In this document: piece by piece, positions 1-8,696 of the stretch
Layout of the letters: each line of letters begins with the position of its first letter
How positions within the stretch are numbered: the first letter of the stretch is position 1
Assembly (NCBI GenBank): GCA_947588995.1
Contig: CANPZI010000011.1
Location: forward strand, 32,325-96,324
Length of the DNA: 64,000 nucleotides
Origin: an uncultured Lachnospiraceae bacterium
GTDB taxonomy: Bacteria > Bacillota > Clostridia > Lachnospirales > Lachnospiraceae
Direction of reading: 5' to 3'
Translations under genes and position numbers: made by a program
Notes under the pieces: generated by a model
Told to the model about the DNA's origin: nothing
Database searches by the model: none
The model's input: the letters and a program-made list of their open reading frames with translations, nothing else

Positions 1-47
1 GCAAAGACATGCTCTGCATGATGGTCAGCCGAGAATCTTCTGTACAA
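1..47 (-). CDS. possible 5' end of a gene running off the left edge
   Basis: A TTG codon at 47-45 follows a full-strength AAGGAGG ribosome site (62-56) at 8 nt spacing, and the frame stays open to the edge. Only about 15 residues are visible, starting MYRRFSADHHAE if TTG is read as Met. The product cannot be recognised. It would be transcribed in the same direction as the HAD gene to its right, about 65 bp downstream of that gene's stop, so the two could share a transcript. An ATG at 20-18 is an alternative start but lies far from the ribosome site. Confidence 0.35.
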   Translation of the reverse strand, partial: MYRRFSADHHAEHVF

Positions 48-111
48 ACTTCTTTCCTCCTTTTTCTTGCCGGCGCCTGTTCCGAAAGCGCGGATTCCGT
101 ACTACACGCCA

Positions 112-714
112 TCACTCCACGCCAAGTGCTTTCAGTTCCGCAGCCGCCTGCTCCCTTGTCCGGAAATGTATGGTGTGAATGCCGAATTTCTGCGCGGCGT
201 CCAGATTAACCTGCGTGTCGTCCAGAAAGACGCACTCCTCCGGCGTCAGATGATATCTCTGAATCAAAAGTTCATAGATCTCCGGCATGGGCTTGATAAC
301 TTTCTCCCGATAAGACAGGATGCCGCCGTCCATATAGGGGATAAAATCCAGCGCAGCGGCGCAGTCTTTCTGCGCTTTCTCCGAGAAATTGGACAGATAA
401 AGGACACGGTAGCCCCTGCTCTTCAGGCTTTGAATCCACGGAATCGCATAGTCATTGCGCTTCACCATCGTCCGCACATCGGCGAGCGTCCGGCGGATAT
501 CCGGCTCAATCTCCGGGTCAAGCCTGATAAATGCCTGCAGCGTCTCCTCCTCCGTCAGGATGCCCCTGTCGTACTCGTTCCATGCCGGGCTCTTGACCGT
601 CGCCGCGGCCAGCCGCTCCACCATCGCCTCGTCGTAGCCGAAACCCGCATAGTGTTTTTTCCAGCTGAAATCCGCAAGCACATTGCCGATGTCAAAGATA
701 ATTGTAGTGATCAT
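112..714 (-). CDS. HAD-superfamily hydrolase (YihX-like sugar phosphatase type)
   Basis: This 200-residue cytosolic phosphatase is the usual length for the family. Motif I is FDIGNV with the nucleophile Asp8. The second position is Gly rather than Asp, as in the YihX/GPH branch. Motif II is the YLSNFS stretch, the conserved Lys is in VIKPMPEIY, and motif IV is VFLDDTQVN near residue 165. A helical cap lies between motifs I and II. The start is supported by GGGAGGAAC about 8-10 nt upstream. The substrate cannot be read from sequence; related enzymes dephosphorylate small sugar phosphates. Upstream (745-782) are two copies of an AGTTTACATAACT-like motif that may be regulatory. Confidence 0.85.
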   Translation of the reverse strand: MITTIIFDIGNVLADFSWKKHYAGFGYDEAMVERLAAATVKSPAWNEYDRGILTEEETLQAFIRLDPEIEPDIRRTLADVRTMVKRNDYAIPWIQSLKSRGYRVLYLSNFSEKAQKDCAAALDFIPYMDGGILSYREKVIKPMPEIYELLIQRYHLTPEECVFLDDTQVNLDAAQKFGIHTIHFRTREQAAAELKALGVE

Positions 715-744
715 GGTGTCTGTTCCTCCCTCTCCGCCTTTATT

Positions 745-782
745 AGTTTACATAACTTTTCCTTTCAATTGGTTTACATAAT
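745..782. promoter_or_regulatory. repeated AGTTTACATAACT-type motif upstream of HAD gene
   Basis: AGTTTACATAACT at 745-757 and a partial copy GGTTTACATAAT at 771-782 lie 26 bp apart in the leader of the HAD gene. The core is an interrupted palindrome (AGTT-N5-AACT). Further intergenic copies lie at 835-847, right at the lysR stop, and at 25795-25807, just after htpG. The role is unknown. It could be an operator or part of 3'-end processing. Confidence 0.35.
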
Positions 783-845
783 ATAGCCAACCGCCATATT
801 TTCGTCCACTTTCATCCCTAGTCAGCGTGCATATGATTTACATAA

Positions 846-1730
846 CTATATTTTCATCAACTCCAGCAGATTTCTCGCTGCCGCGGACAGAGGATTCCTG
901 TCGTCTGTCACGACGCAGAAATGCCGCTTCGGGATAATCACATTGAAGCGCAGTTCAAACAGTCTGCCATCCTCCAGATACTCTTTCGCAAAATCCCTGA
1001 TCACGCAGCCGACTCCCAGATTGCGCAGGGCAAACTGCACGATCATATCGCTGGTGGCCAATTCAAACTCCGGTCGGACATCCACGCGGTTTTTACGCAG
1101 GAAAGCGTCGATATAGCTTCTCGTGCTCGTTGTACCCTCCAGAAAAATGATCGGCATCCGCTCCAGTTCCTGCAGGTCCAGCATGCGGTTTTTGTAGGGA
1201 ATAAACCTGCGTCCCGCCACGAAGACATCCTCAATCTCGCGCACATTCACGGCGCGCAGCCCCTCCCTGCCGTCAAAAGGCGTACTGACGACCCCGAAGT
1301 CAATCTTATTCTCACGCAGGTTGCGCAGCGTCTCCGGCGTGGGTGCGTTGCTGACCGCCACCTTGATGTGCGGATATTTCTCGTGGAAGCGTTCCAGATA
1401 AGGCAGCAGATAAAACTGCAGCGTCATATCACTGGCGCCGATATGGATCTCTCCCAGTTCCAGATTCAGCATCTGCTCCAGTTTCTTTTCCCCCAGCTCG
1501 ATCTGCTCATATCCCTTGGCCACATAGCGATAGAGGAGTTCTCCCTCCCCCGTCAGGCGCACGCCCCTGGACACTCTCCTGAAAAGTTTCGCGCCCAGCG
1601 CCGCCTCCAGCTGCCTGACAGACTGACTGACCGCAGGCTGGGAAATATGCAGCTGCCTGGCAGCGACGGTCAGGCTGCCCGCCCGCGCCACGTGGCAGAA
1701 CACCCTGTAATATTCCATATTGGCAATCAT
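846..1730 (-). CDS. LysR-family transcriptional regulator
   Basis: This 294-residue regulator has the classic LysR layout. The N-terminal winged helix-turn-helix (residues about 1-60) includes SLTVAARQLHISQPAVSQSV and the wing segment KLFRRVSRGVRLT. A two-lobed effector-binding domain follows from about residue 90 (GEIHIGASDMTLQFYLLPYL onward). It is close in style to CysL/CysB regulators, but the effector is unknown. The ATG at 1730 was chosen because AACGGAG sits 8 nt upstream; an in-frame earlier codon at 1757 has no good site. It is divergent from the secreted metallo-beta-lactamase gene, with an interrupted dyad in the shared region. LysR proteins often control such divergent neighbours, so that gene is its likeliest target. 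Confidence 0.9.
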   Translation of the reverse strand: MIANMEYYRVFCHVARAGSLTVAARQLHISQPAVSQSVRQLEAALGAKLFRRVSRGVRLTGEGELLYRYVAKGYEQIELGEKKLEQMLNLELGEIHIGASDMTLQFYLLPYLERFHEKYPHIKVAVSNAPTPETLRNLRENKIDFGVVSTPFDGREGLRAVNVREIEDVFVAGRRFIPYKNRMLDLQELERMPIIFLEGTTSTRSYIDAFLRKNRVDVRPEFELATSDMIVQFALRNLGVGCVIRDFAKEYLEDGRLFELRFNVIIPKRHFCVVTDDRNPLSAAARNLLELMKI

Positions 1731-1839
1731 CGCGTTTTCTCCGTTCCGACGGCACACAGCCGTCCCCTGTCTCCATTATACATGAACGCCGGAAAAAAGA
1801 TAGTTTTTCTCCTATTGCCCTTTCTTTTTTCACAGGACT

Positions 1840-1857
1840 GTACTATAATGACAGTAC
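1840..1857. promoter_or_regulatory. dyad with embedded TATAAT in the lysR/MBL divergent region
   Basis: GTACT (1840-1844) and AGTAC (1853-1857) form a small inverted repeat around a perfect TATAAT (1844-1849, plus strand), about 50 bp upstream of the metallo-beta-lactamase start. There is no convincing -35 box, which would fit an activator-dependent promoter. LysR sites are usually short interrupted dyads in exactly this position, so it is a candidate operator for the divergent LysR protein. Confidence 0.4.
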
Positions 1858-1899
1858 GAAAAATTCCCACAAAACCAATCAATAAAGGAGTCTTATACC

Positions 1900-3249
1900 A
1901 TGCGATCACGAAAAAGTGTGCTTCTGCGGACCTTTTTTGCATTTGCCTTATTTGCCGCCCTTATTTTGTCCGTCGGCGGCTTTCTGCCAGGCAATGCCAT
2001 CTCTGCCGACGCCGCGCCCTCCCGGACCGGCAATACAACGGCTGCCGGTTCTGCCAGCGCCGCATCGGCGCGCACAAGCACTACCTCCGCGACGGAGACG
2101 CTCTATGTCCACTTCATCGACGTGGGCCAGGGCGACGCGACGCTGATCCTGTGCGGGGAGCACGCCATGCTCATCGACGCCGGGGACAACTCGAAAGGCA
2201 CTGCCCTGCAGCTGTACCTGACCAAACAGGGCGTGAAGAAGCTGGACTATCTGGTGCTCACGCACCCGGACGCCGACCACATCGGCGGCGCGGATGTCGT
2301 CCTGACCAAATTTGACGTAGGTACCGTCTTTCTGTCGGACTATCCGGAGGATACCAAGACCTACCAGGATGTCCTGGATGCCCTGAAAGCAAAACATATG
2401 CGCAGCTCGATGCCGGAGCCCGGAGACTCCTATACGCTCGGGAGCGCGGCTTTCACGATCCTGGCGCCGCTTGAAGATTACGACAACGCCAACGACTCCT
2501 CCATCGCGCTGATGCTCCGTCACGGCGGCAGCAGTTTCCTCTTCACGGGCGACTGCGGGGAAGAAGCGGAGAAAGATCTGACCGCCAGCGGACAAAGTCT
2601 GTCTGCCGACGTGTATCAGGTCGGCCATCACGGGAGCCGCTACTCCTCTTCACAGGCTTTCATGAACGCCGTCTCACCAACCTGGGCCGTGATCAGCTGC
2701 GGAGAAGACAATTCTTACGGCCATCCCGCGGCCGAAGTGCTGAACCGTTTCCGCTCCATGGGCATCAAAGTCTTCCGCACGGACGAGCAGGGCAGCATCA
2801 TCGCAGTCTCCGACGGCAAAGAGATCAGCTGGAGCTGCGCGCCCTCTCAGACCTGGAAAGCCGGTGAACCGACAAAATCATCCACGGACCAGCCGAAGAA
2901 GAGCACGGCAGCATCCGCCGTTTCCGGCTCGACGACAACACAGAGTGCATTTAGCGGAAGCGGCACATCCGCCGCGCAGCCTGCGCCCGCCGCAGAAGAA
3001 AATGACAAAGAAAAGACCGCCTCGGCCACGCAGACGCCCACTGGCGACAGCGCTTCCTCCGGCGGTCAGGCTTTCGCGACAGGCTCTTCGCCCGGCGCAG
3101 GTCTCTATATCGGCAACAAGAACAACGGCAAGCTGCATCTCTCCTCCTGCCACAAACTTCCCCTGGAGAAAAACCAGGCGGTCTTCAACACGCGCGAGGA
3201 AGCCGTGGCGGCAGGTTACGACGACCCATGCAAGCTCTGCAACCCATAG
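1900..3249 (+). CDS. secreted ComEC-type metallo-beta-lactamase domain protein
   Basis: This 449-residue exported protein has an N-terminal hydrophobic signal segment (about residues 8-36, after RSRKS). The metallo-beta-lactamase domain (about 67-310) resembles the hydrolase domain of ComEC/Rec2: HFIDVGQGDATL, the metal motif HPDADH at 122-127, FTGDCG and the GHHGS motif. A low-complexity Ser/Thr/Ala/Pro linker (about 320-400) leads to a C-terminal module containing YIGNKN, then spaced cysteines ending CKLCNP. That module resembles the small zinc-binding Ada-like/SLH-associated modules often found on Firmicute extracellular nucleases. It probably degrades or processes extracellular nucleic acid; this is inferred. 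Start supported by AAAGGAG 9-10 nt upstream. It converges tail-to-tail with purA, 9 bp apart. Confidence 0.8.
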   Translation: MRSRKSVLLRTFFAFALFAALILSVGGFLPGNAISADAAPSRTGNTTAAGSASAASARTSTTSATETLYVHFIDVGQGDATLILCGEHAMLIDAGDNSKGTALQLYLTKQGVKKLDYLVLTHPDADHIGGADVVLTKFDVGTVFLSDYPEDTKTYQDVLDALKAKHMRSSMPEPGDSYTLGSAAFTILAPLEDYDNANDSSIALMLRHGGSSFLFTGDCGEEAEKDLTASGQSLSADVYQVGHHGSRYSSSQAFMNAVSPTWAVISCGEDNSYGHPAAEVLNRFRSMGIKVFRTDEQGSIIAVSDGKEISWSCAPSQTWKAGEPTKSSTDQPKKSTAASAVSGSTTTQSAFSGSGTSAAQPAPAAEENDKEKTASATQTPTGDSASSGGQAFATGSSPGAGLYIGNKNNGKLHLSSCHKLPLEKNQAVFNTREEAVAAGYDDPCKLCNP

Positions 3250-3258
3250 TCACCGATC

Positions 3259-4551
3259 TTATTTCTGCAGCGGGCTCCGGCGATAGATGATATCGCCTCT
3301 GCCCGGCCCGTTGGAAACCATCGTGATCGGATAACCGATCCGCTCCTCGATGAATTCCACATAACGGCGGCAGTTCTCCGGCAGTTCTTCGTAATTTTTG
3401 ATCCCGCGGATATCGCATTTCCATCCCGGCAGCTTCTTCAGTACCGGCTTCGCCCTCTCCAGCTTCCAGGTGACAGGAAAATCCGTCGTCACCTCGCCAT
3501 CGATCTCATATCCCACGCAGACCGGAATTTCGTCCAGATAGCCCAGCACATCCAGCACGGTGAACGCCACATCCGTCGTGCCCTGCAGGCGGCAGCCATA
3601 TTGGGAAGCCACGCAGTCGAACCAGCCCATGCGCCTGGGCCGTCCCGTAGTCGCGCCGTACTCGCCGCCGTCGCCGCCGCGCCTGCGCAGCTCATCCGCC
3701 TCGTCTCCGAAAATCTCGGACACGAAAGCGCCTGCCCCCACCGCCGAGGAGTATGCCTTGCAGACTGTGATAATCTGTTTGATCTCGTGAGGCGGCAGCC
3801 CCGCGCCGATCGCGCCGTAGGCCGCCAGCGTGGAGGACGAAGTCACCATCGGATAGATGCCGTGATCCGGATCTTTCAGCGTGCCGAGCTGTCCCTCCAG
3901 CAGAACGGTCCTGCCCTCTTTCAGCGCCCTGTCCAGATAGGCGGAGACGTCGCACACATAGGGCTCAATCATCTTTCTGTAGCCGCACAGCGTCTCAAAC
4001 AGCTCTTTCGTATCGATTAACGGCTTGTGGTACAGATGCTCCAAAAGCACATTCTTCGTCTCACAGACACGCTCCACTTTCTCTTTCAGGCGCTCCTCAT
4101 CAAACAGCTCGCTCACCTGAAAACCGATCTTTGCGTACTTGTCCGAATAGAACGGCGCAATACCTGATTTCGTGGATCCAAAAGATTTGCCGCCGAGACG
4201 CTCCTCCTCGTACTGGTCGAACAGCACATGATAGGGCATCACGATCTGGCATCTGTCGGATACCAGAATCTTCGGCATCGGCACATTCCTGTCCGTGATC
4301 GACTTGATCTCATTCATCAGGATAGGAATATTGAGCGCCACCCCGTTGCCGATAATGCTCGTCGTATGGCTGTAGAACACGCCCGAAGGCAGCGTGTGCA
4401 GCGCAAACTTGCCATAGTTGTTGACGATCGTATGTCCGGCGTTGGCGCCGCCCTGGAAACGCACGATGATATCGGCTTTCTCGGCCAGCATATCCGTAAT
4501 CTTGCCCTTTCCCTCATCGCCCCAGTTGGCGCCTACGACTGCCTTAACCAT
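3259..4551 (-). CDS. purA: adenylosuccinate synthetase
   Basis: PurA joins IMP and aspartate using GTP to make adenylosuccinate, the first committed step to AMP. The 430-residue product has the family-wide N-terminal signature VVGANWGDEGKGK, the GGANAGHTI segment with the catalytic His, the GTP-site region, and the NGPGRGD-type C-terminal end. GGAGG sits 9 nt before the ATG at 4551. It lies downstream of the P1B-ATPase but is separated by about 195 bp containing a hairpin, so it probably has its own promoter. purB, the next enzyme of the pathway, lies 8 kb away on the same strand. Confidence 0.97.
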   Translation of the reverse strand: MVKAVVGANWGDEGKGKITDMLAEKADIIVRFQGGANAGHTIVNNYGKFALHTLPSGVFYSHTTSIIGNGVALNIPILMNEIKSITDRNVPMPKILVSDRCQIVMPYHVLFDQYEEERLGGKSFGSTKSGIAPFYSDKYAKIGFQVSELFDEERLKEKVERVCETKNVLLEHLYHKPLIDTKELFETLCGYRKMIEPYVCDVSAYLDRALKEGRTVLLEGQLGTLKDPDHGIYPMVTSSSTLAAYGAIGAGLPPHEIKQIITVCKAYSSAVGAGAFVSEIFGDEADELRRRGGDGGEYGATTGRPRRMGWFDCVASQYGCRLQGTTDVAFTVLDVLGYLDEIPVCVGYEIDGEVTTDFPVTWKLERAKPVLKKLPGWKCDIRGIKNYEELPENCRRYVEFIEERIGYPITMVSNGPGRGDIIYRRSPLQK

Positions 4552-4593
4552 AGTAATATCCTCCTTCACATAACCTGTTATGCACACAGGAAA

Positions 4594-4615
4594 AGCGGGC
4601 TGTAAAAAACCCGCT
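4594..4615 (-). terminator. hairpin between P1B-ATPase and purA
   Basis: AGCGGG (594-599) and CCCGCT (610-615) form a 6-bp GC-rich stem, followed on the minus strand by TTTTCC. It lies downstream of the ATPase stop and 43 bp before the purA start, so it could end the ATPase transcript. Confidence 0.5.
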
Positions 4616-4745
4616 CTCCGTTTCTTACTTTATGATTATAAACCATTCTTCATCATAAGTAAAATCAATATTTATTATGTGAGATATAATATCATCTTAG
4701 TTTATTCTGTACATGCGCCACAGCCGGGCCGCAGAAAGCAGATCA

Positions 4746-6638
4746 TCACTGTCTGTAACGCAGCGCCCTCGTCGCGTTCAGGACGGCGATAATCATCACG
4801 CCCACATCCGCAAAGATCGCCCACCACATGCTGAGAGCTCCCACAGCGCCGAAAGCCAGACACAGGAATTTGACTGCCAGCGCGAAGACGATATTCTGTC
4901 GCACAATGCCCAGTGTCTTTCTGGAGATGCCGATAGCCGTCGCGATCTTTGCCGGATCGTCGTCCATCAGCACGATATCCGCCGCCTCGATCGCCGCATC
5001 CGAGCCCAGCGCGCCCATGGCAATCCCCAGATCCGCCCGGGACAGAACCGGCGCGTCGTTGATGCCGTCGCCCACGAAAGCCAGCTTCTCTTTCTTACCT
5101 TTCGACGCAAGGAGCGCCTCCACTTCGTTCACCTTATCCTCAGGCAGCAGTTCGCTCTTGACCGTATCGATCCCCAGCTCGTTTGCCACCGCCTCGGCCA
5201 CGTTCTTCGCGTCTCCGGTCAACATCACGATATGCTTCACGCCGGCGGCTTTCATGCCGGCCACGGCCTCCTTCGCGCCCGGCTTGATCACGTCGGCAAT
5301 CAGGATACAACCCGCATATCTGCCGTCGATCATCACGTGTACCTGCGTGCCGATCTCCCGCGGCGTCCGACAGGAGATGCCCAGCCGCTCCATCAGCTTC
5401 GCGTTACCCACAGCCGCGCTCCGCCCGTGTACCACTGCCGTCACGCCGTGACCGCCGATCTCCTCCACAGCAGACAGCGCAGAGGTGTCCACCGCTTTTC
5501 CATAAGCCTCTTTCAGGCTCTTGCTGATCGGGTGGCTGGAGTAGTGCTCCACATACGCCGCCGTCTCCAGCAGTTCTGCCTCCGTGAAGCCCTCCTCCGG
5601 CATCACCCTCGTCACTTCAAAGACACCCTTGGTGAGCGTGCCGGTCTTATCGCAGACCACATAGGCCGTCTCGCCCAGCGCTTCCAAATAGTTCGAGCCT
5701 TTCACCAGTATGCCCTGCGTGGAGGCGCCGCCGATGCCGCCGAAGAAGCTTAAGGGAATCGAGATGACCAGCGCACAGGGACAGCTGATCACCAGCGTCG
5801 TCAGGGCGCGGATCAGCCACTGCGACCAATGCGCGTCGTGTCCCGCGAGGAGGCTGCACACAGGCGGCAGCACCGCGAGCAGCAGGGCGCCGATACAGAC
5901 CGCGGGCGTGTAGTATCTGGCAAACCGTGTGATGAAATTCTCCGAACGGGATTTCTTCATGCTGGAATTTTCCACCAGATCGAGTATCTTCGACACCGTG
6001 GATTCCCCGAAAGCCCTGGTAGTCCTGATCTGCAGCAGACCGGACAGATTGACGCAGCCGCTGATCACCTCATCACCGGGATTCACCTCTCGCGGAACGC
6101 TCTCGCCGGTCAGCGCACTCGTGTTGAGCGACGACGAACCGCTCACAATCACGCCGTCGATAGGCACTTTCTCGCCCGGCTGTACCGTGATGATGGTCCC
6201 CACGGCCACCTCGTCGGGGTCCACCTGCACCAGTTCGCCGTTCTGTTCTATGTTGGCATAGTCAGGACGGATATCCATCAGCGCCGCGATATTTTTGCGG
6301 CTTTTGCCCACCGCGTAACTCTGGAAAAGCTCGCCGATCTGGTAGAAGAGCATAACCGCCGTACCCTCTGTGTACTCCCCCAGCGCGATTGCCCCCACAG
6401 TGGCCACCGCCATCAGGAAGTTCTCGTCAAAGACTTCGCCGTGCACGATGCCGAGAATCGCTTTTTTCAGAATATCATAGCCGATGATGAGATACGGGAT
6501 CATGAACAGGACAAACATAAGCCTTTCGTGCCAGACCTCCGGCATCCCGAAATCATACCTGCCGACCACGCTGCATACGATCAGCAATACGGCCGATATG
6601 ATGATGCGCACCAACACTCTCTTCTGTTTCCGTGTCAT
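4746..6638 (-). CDS. heavy-metal P1B-type ATPase (Zn2+/Cd2+ efflux type)
   Basis: A 630-residue membrane pump that exports soft divalent metals at the cost of ATP. The CPC motif in the transport helix is at 286-288, the phosphorylation motif DKTGTLTKG starts at Asp330, the P1B-specific HP motif SSHP lies near 369, TGES is at 177-180, and the GDGIND hinge follows. Two N-terminal hydrophobic pairs come first. There is no N-terminal CxxC metal-binding domain, so this is the short ZntA/CadA form. GGGGG-rich ribosome site before the ATG. Its promoter overlaps a perfect AACATATGTT palindrome of the kind bound by ArsR/SmtB (CzrA-type) repressors, which fits metal induction. No such repressor gene is in the window. 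Zn, Cd or Pb specificity is inferred from the subfamily. Confidence 0.92.
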   Translation of the reverse strand: MTRKQKRVLVRIIISAVLLIVCSVVGRYDFGMPEVWHERLMFVLFMIPYLIIGYDILKKAILGIVHGEVFDENFLMAVATVGAIALGEYTEGTAVMLFYQIGELFQSYAVGKSRKNIAALMDIRPDYANIEQNGELVQVDPDEVAVGTIITVQPGEKVPIDGVIVSGSSSLNTSALTGESVPREVNPGDEVISGCVNLSGLLQIRTTRAFGESTVSKILDLVENSSMKKSRSENFITRFARYYTPAVCIGALLLAVLPPVCSLLAGHDAHWSQWLIRALTTLVISCPCALVISIPLSFFGGIGGASTQGILVKGSNYLEALGETAYVVCDKTGTLTKGVFEVTRVMPEEGFTEAELLETAAYVEHYSSHPISKSLKEAYGKAVDTSALSAVEEIGGHGVTAVVHGRSAAVGNAKLMERLGISCRTPREIGTQVHVMIDGRYAGCILIADVIKPGAKEAVAGMKAAGVKHIVMLTGDAKNVAEAVANELGIDTVKSELLPEDKVNEVEALLASKGKKEKLAFVGDGINDAPVLSRADLGIAMGALGSDAAIEAADIVLMDDDPAKIATAIGISRKTLGIVRQNIVFALAVKFLCLAFGAVGALSMWWAIFADVGVMIIAVLNATRALRYRQ

Positions 6639-6716
6639 AGTATTTTCCCCCTTGCCCGCTTTCCGCTTCTGTCTCTGACAGCCGGAGCCTTTTTCGCGTT
6701 TTTCTATCTTATGAAC

Positions 6717-6745
6717 ATTTGAACATATGTTGAATCATTTGTCAA
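6717..6745 (-). promoter_or_regulatory. P1B-ATPase promoter with palindromic operator
   Basis: A perfect TTGACA -35 (6745-6740) and TCAAAT -10 (6722-6717) are 17 bp apart on the minus strand. The palindrome AACATATGTT (6722-6731) lies between them and touches the -10. A second ATGAACAT half-like element sits just downstream (6711-6718). This arrangement matches ArsR-family metal-sensor operators, which block polymerase until metal binds. Confidence 0.65.
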
Positions 6746-6814
6746 TACACTTTCCCTTTTTTCCTAAAATTTATGAAAGACGCGGCCATTACGCTGCGCC
6801 TTCCGCGCAAAGGA

Positions 6815-6848
6815 AGCGGCAGACCCATCCTGCGATGAATCTGCCGCT
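6815..6848 (-). terminator. terminator-like hairpin after the DUF5722 gene
   Basis: AGCGGCAGA (6815-6823) pairs perfectly with TCTGCCGCT (6840-6848), with a 16-nt loop. It lies 80 bp downstream of the stop of the DUF5722 gene on the minus strand and is followed by TCCTTTG. The T-run is weak, so it may act as a processing or partial terminator. Confidence 0.5.
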
Positions 6849-6927
6849 CATTTCCTTATTATGGTTATCCGTCAATACAGCGCGCCGGATTCTTCCGGGC
6901 TGTCCGCCGGCTCTTCTTCCCGCTCCG

Positions 6928-8574
6928 TCACTGCACGACGCCGGTACCGCTTCTCGTCCACACGATATTGCCCGCGATCATCTGGTCGATGTCCATACCG
7001 ATGATCTGGGAAGCCCGCGATTTCGCCGCGGCCTCGTTGGCCGTACCCAGATTCTTGTAGATATCGTAAGAGGGCTTCTTGTTGCCGTTCAAGTCATAGA
7101 GCCCCATGTCTAAGTGACTTTCCATCTCATGCGCATCGTCCGTCTGCCGAAACAGCATGAACGCGTCTACGTCAGGCAGCGATCTCGCTTTCAGGTAACC
7201 GTAGACAATGGAGGCCTCCTGCTTGTCACTGCCGAACGCGGAAGTATAGCCGATCTCCGCCAGCGAGATGCTTCTCACCTCACCGTTCGGGTTTAAGAAC
7301 TTGGACTGGTGCATATAGTTAATCAGGATATCAATGTTCTGCATCGTGATATAGGGCGTCGTGAGACCGCTCTGCACCCACACCGCCGGTCCGTTCCACG
7401 CATAGGGATCATACAGCGGGGAATTATAGGGATGATAGGAAAGGCCCCAGTCAATATTGCCCTCCCTGAGCATGTAGTAATTGAACTGATCCAGATACGC
7501 TTTCGCGAGGAAGCTGCCCGGATTTGATTTCCTGTTCCACTCCTGATCGATGGAGTTGTAAATCCGCAGGTTCGCGTTCTGACCTTTCATCTCATTGTAG
7601 AGGATGCGGAAAGCCTTGACGTACAGGTTCACGTTATAGTCCAGGGACGTCGAGTTGGTGTACCACCAGGATGTCCGCGCATTGACCTCGTTGCCGATGA
7701 TCCAGTTATCCACCTTGCCGGCATAGCGCTGCGACAGGAACGCCCCCACCGCTTTCAGATGATTGACACCCGCGGCGTCGGATACGTTCAGCGCATAGCT
7801 CGGGCAGTCCGCTCCCCGCGCGTCAGGGTGTATCAGATCCTGCGCATAGGGTCCCTTGCCGCTGTTTAAGAGCGCCAGTGTCACCTGAATCCCGTACTTG
7901 TTGAAAGTCGTTACCATGGAATCAAAAGATTGGATCCTGCCGCCGTTAAAATAGTAGGTCTGTCCGTTGTAGGTAAACGGGATCGCGCCGCCCACAGAGG
8001 CATCGACGCAGATCTCGTCCATATCTATATTGTACACAATCTGCTGGATGCCAAGATCCTGCAGTTCCCCGTTTGAACACCTGGTCAGATCCGGGAGAAT
8101 ACCTTTGATTCCCGTGTCCCTGCGCGGCGCCGTATGCGTGGCAATCGCCTCCGGGTTGGTGATATAATGCTCATCGCTGACCTGCACCATCTGTCCGCCG
8201 CGCTTGACGGCAACCAGAAACTTGCGGCTTAAGTTGGAGTCCGCGCTGTTGTAGTTCAGCGGAAAAGATGCCGTCACGGAAGAACCGGCAGCCACCTCAG
8301 CGACCACCTGCCCTGTGGCGCCATCCTGATAAACCTCATCCGCATAGATGTAATACTTGCCGTCATCGCTGGCGGGAACACTGCCCGCACTCAGGCTGCA
8401 CACCACATCAGAGCCGGAGATCGTACAGGAACTGATGGAGACGGGCCGTCCGTCTGCCCTCACCTCCAATGTATTGTCATCGGAAAGCGCCGCGCCGAAC
8501 AGAAGCACCGCCGTGGCGGCCATCGTCGCAAACGCTGTTGTCAGCTTCTTCATCCTGCCTGTATTTTTTCTCAT
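6928..8574 (-). CDS. secreted DUF5722 (glycosyl-hydrolase-like) protein
   Basis: A 548-residue protein with an N-terminal signal segment (KKLTTAFATMAATAVLLFGAAL after a basic start), a beta-rich N-terminal region to about residue 140, then a TIM-barrel-like domain. The barrel carries WIIGNEVN (a typical acid/base Asn-Glu pair of clan GH-A glycosidases), LSYHPYNSP, and SLAEIGYT, which could hold the nucleophile Glu. This matches my memory of DUF5722 proteins in Lachnospiraceae. The substrate is unknown; activity on an extracellular polysaccharide is inferred. The ATG at 8574 is chosen because a basic signal peptide then follows directly; its ribosome site (AGAGG) is somewhat distant. Confidence 0.75.
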   Translation of the reverse strand: MRKNTGRMKKLTTAFATMAATAVLLFGAALSDDNTLEVRADGRPVSISSCTISGSDVVCSLSAGSVPASDDGKYYIYADEVYQDGATGQVVAEVAAGSSVTASFPLNYNSADSNLSRKFLVAVKRGGQMVQVSDEHYITNPEAIATHTAPRRDTGIKGILPDLTRCSNGELQDLGIQQIVYNIDMDEICVDASVGGAIPFTYNGQTYYFNGGRIQSFDSMVTTFNKYGIQVTLALLNSGKGPYAQDLIHPDARGADCPSYALNVSDAAGVNHLKAVGAFLSQRYAGKVDNWIIGNEVNARTSWWYTNSTSLDYNVNLYVKAFRILYNEMKGQNANLRIYNSIDQEWNRKSNPGSFLAKAYLDQFNYYMLREGNIDWGLSYHPYNSPLYDPYAWNGPAVWVQSGLTTPYITMQNIDILINYMHQSKFLNPNGEVRSISLAEIGYTSAFGSDKQEASIVYGYLKARSLPDVDAFMLFRQTDDAHEMESHLDMGLYDLNGNKKPSYDIYKNLGTANEAAAKSRASQIIGMDIDQMIAGNIVWTRSGTGVVQ

Positions 8575-8696
8575 ATTTCTTCGATTCCTCTCGCTTTTTT
8601 CTCTGGGCTTAATTATATCCGCAAAAGACAGACTTGGCAAGAACGAATGTCAAATCTTAAGGTTTTCTGCCGAAAATTTCACACAGCGCCGGATGG

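Noticed and set aside
921..2315. A long plus-strand open frame antisense to lysR and running into the MBL gene
   Set aside because: It is a by-product of GC-rich coding sequence on the other strand; the residue composition is His/Arg/Leu-rich and it conflicts with two well-supported genes.
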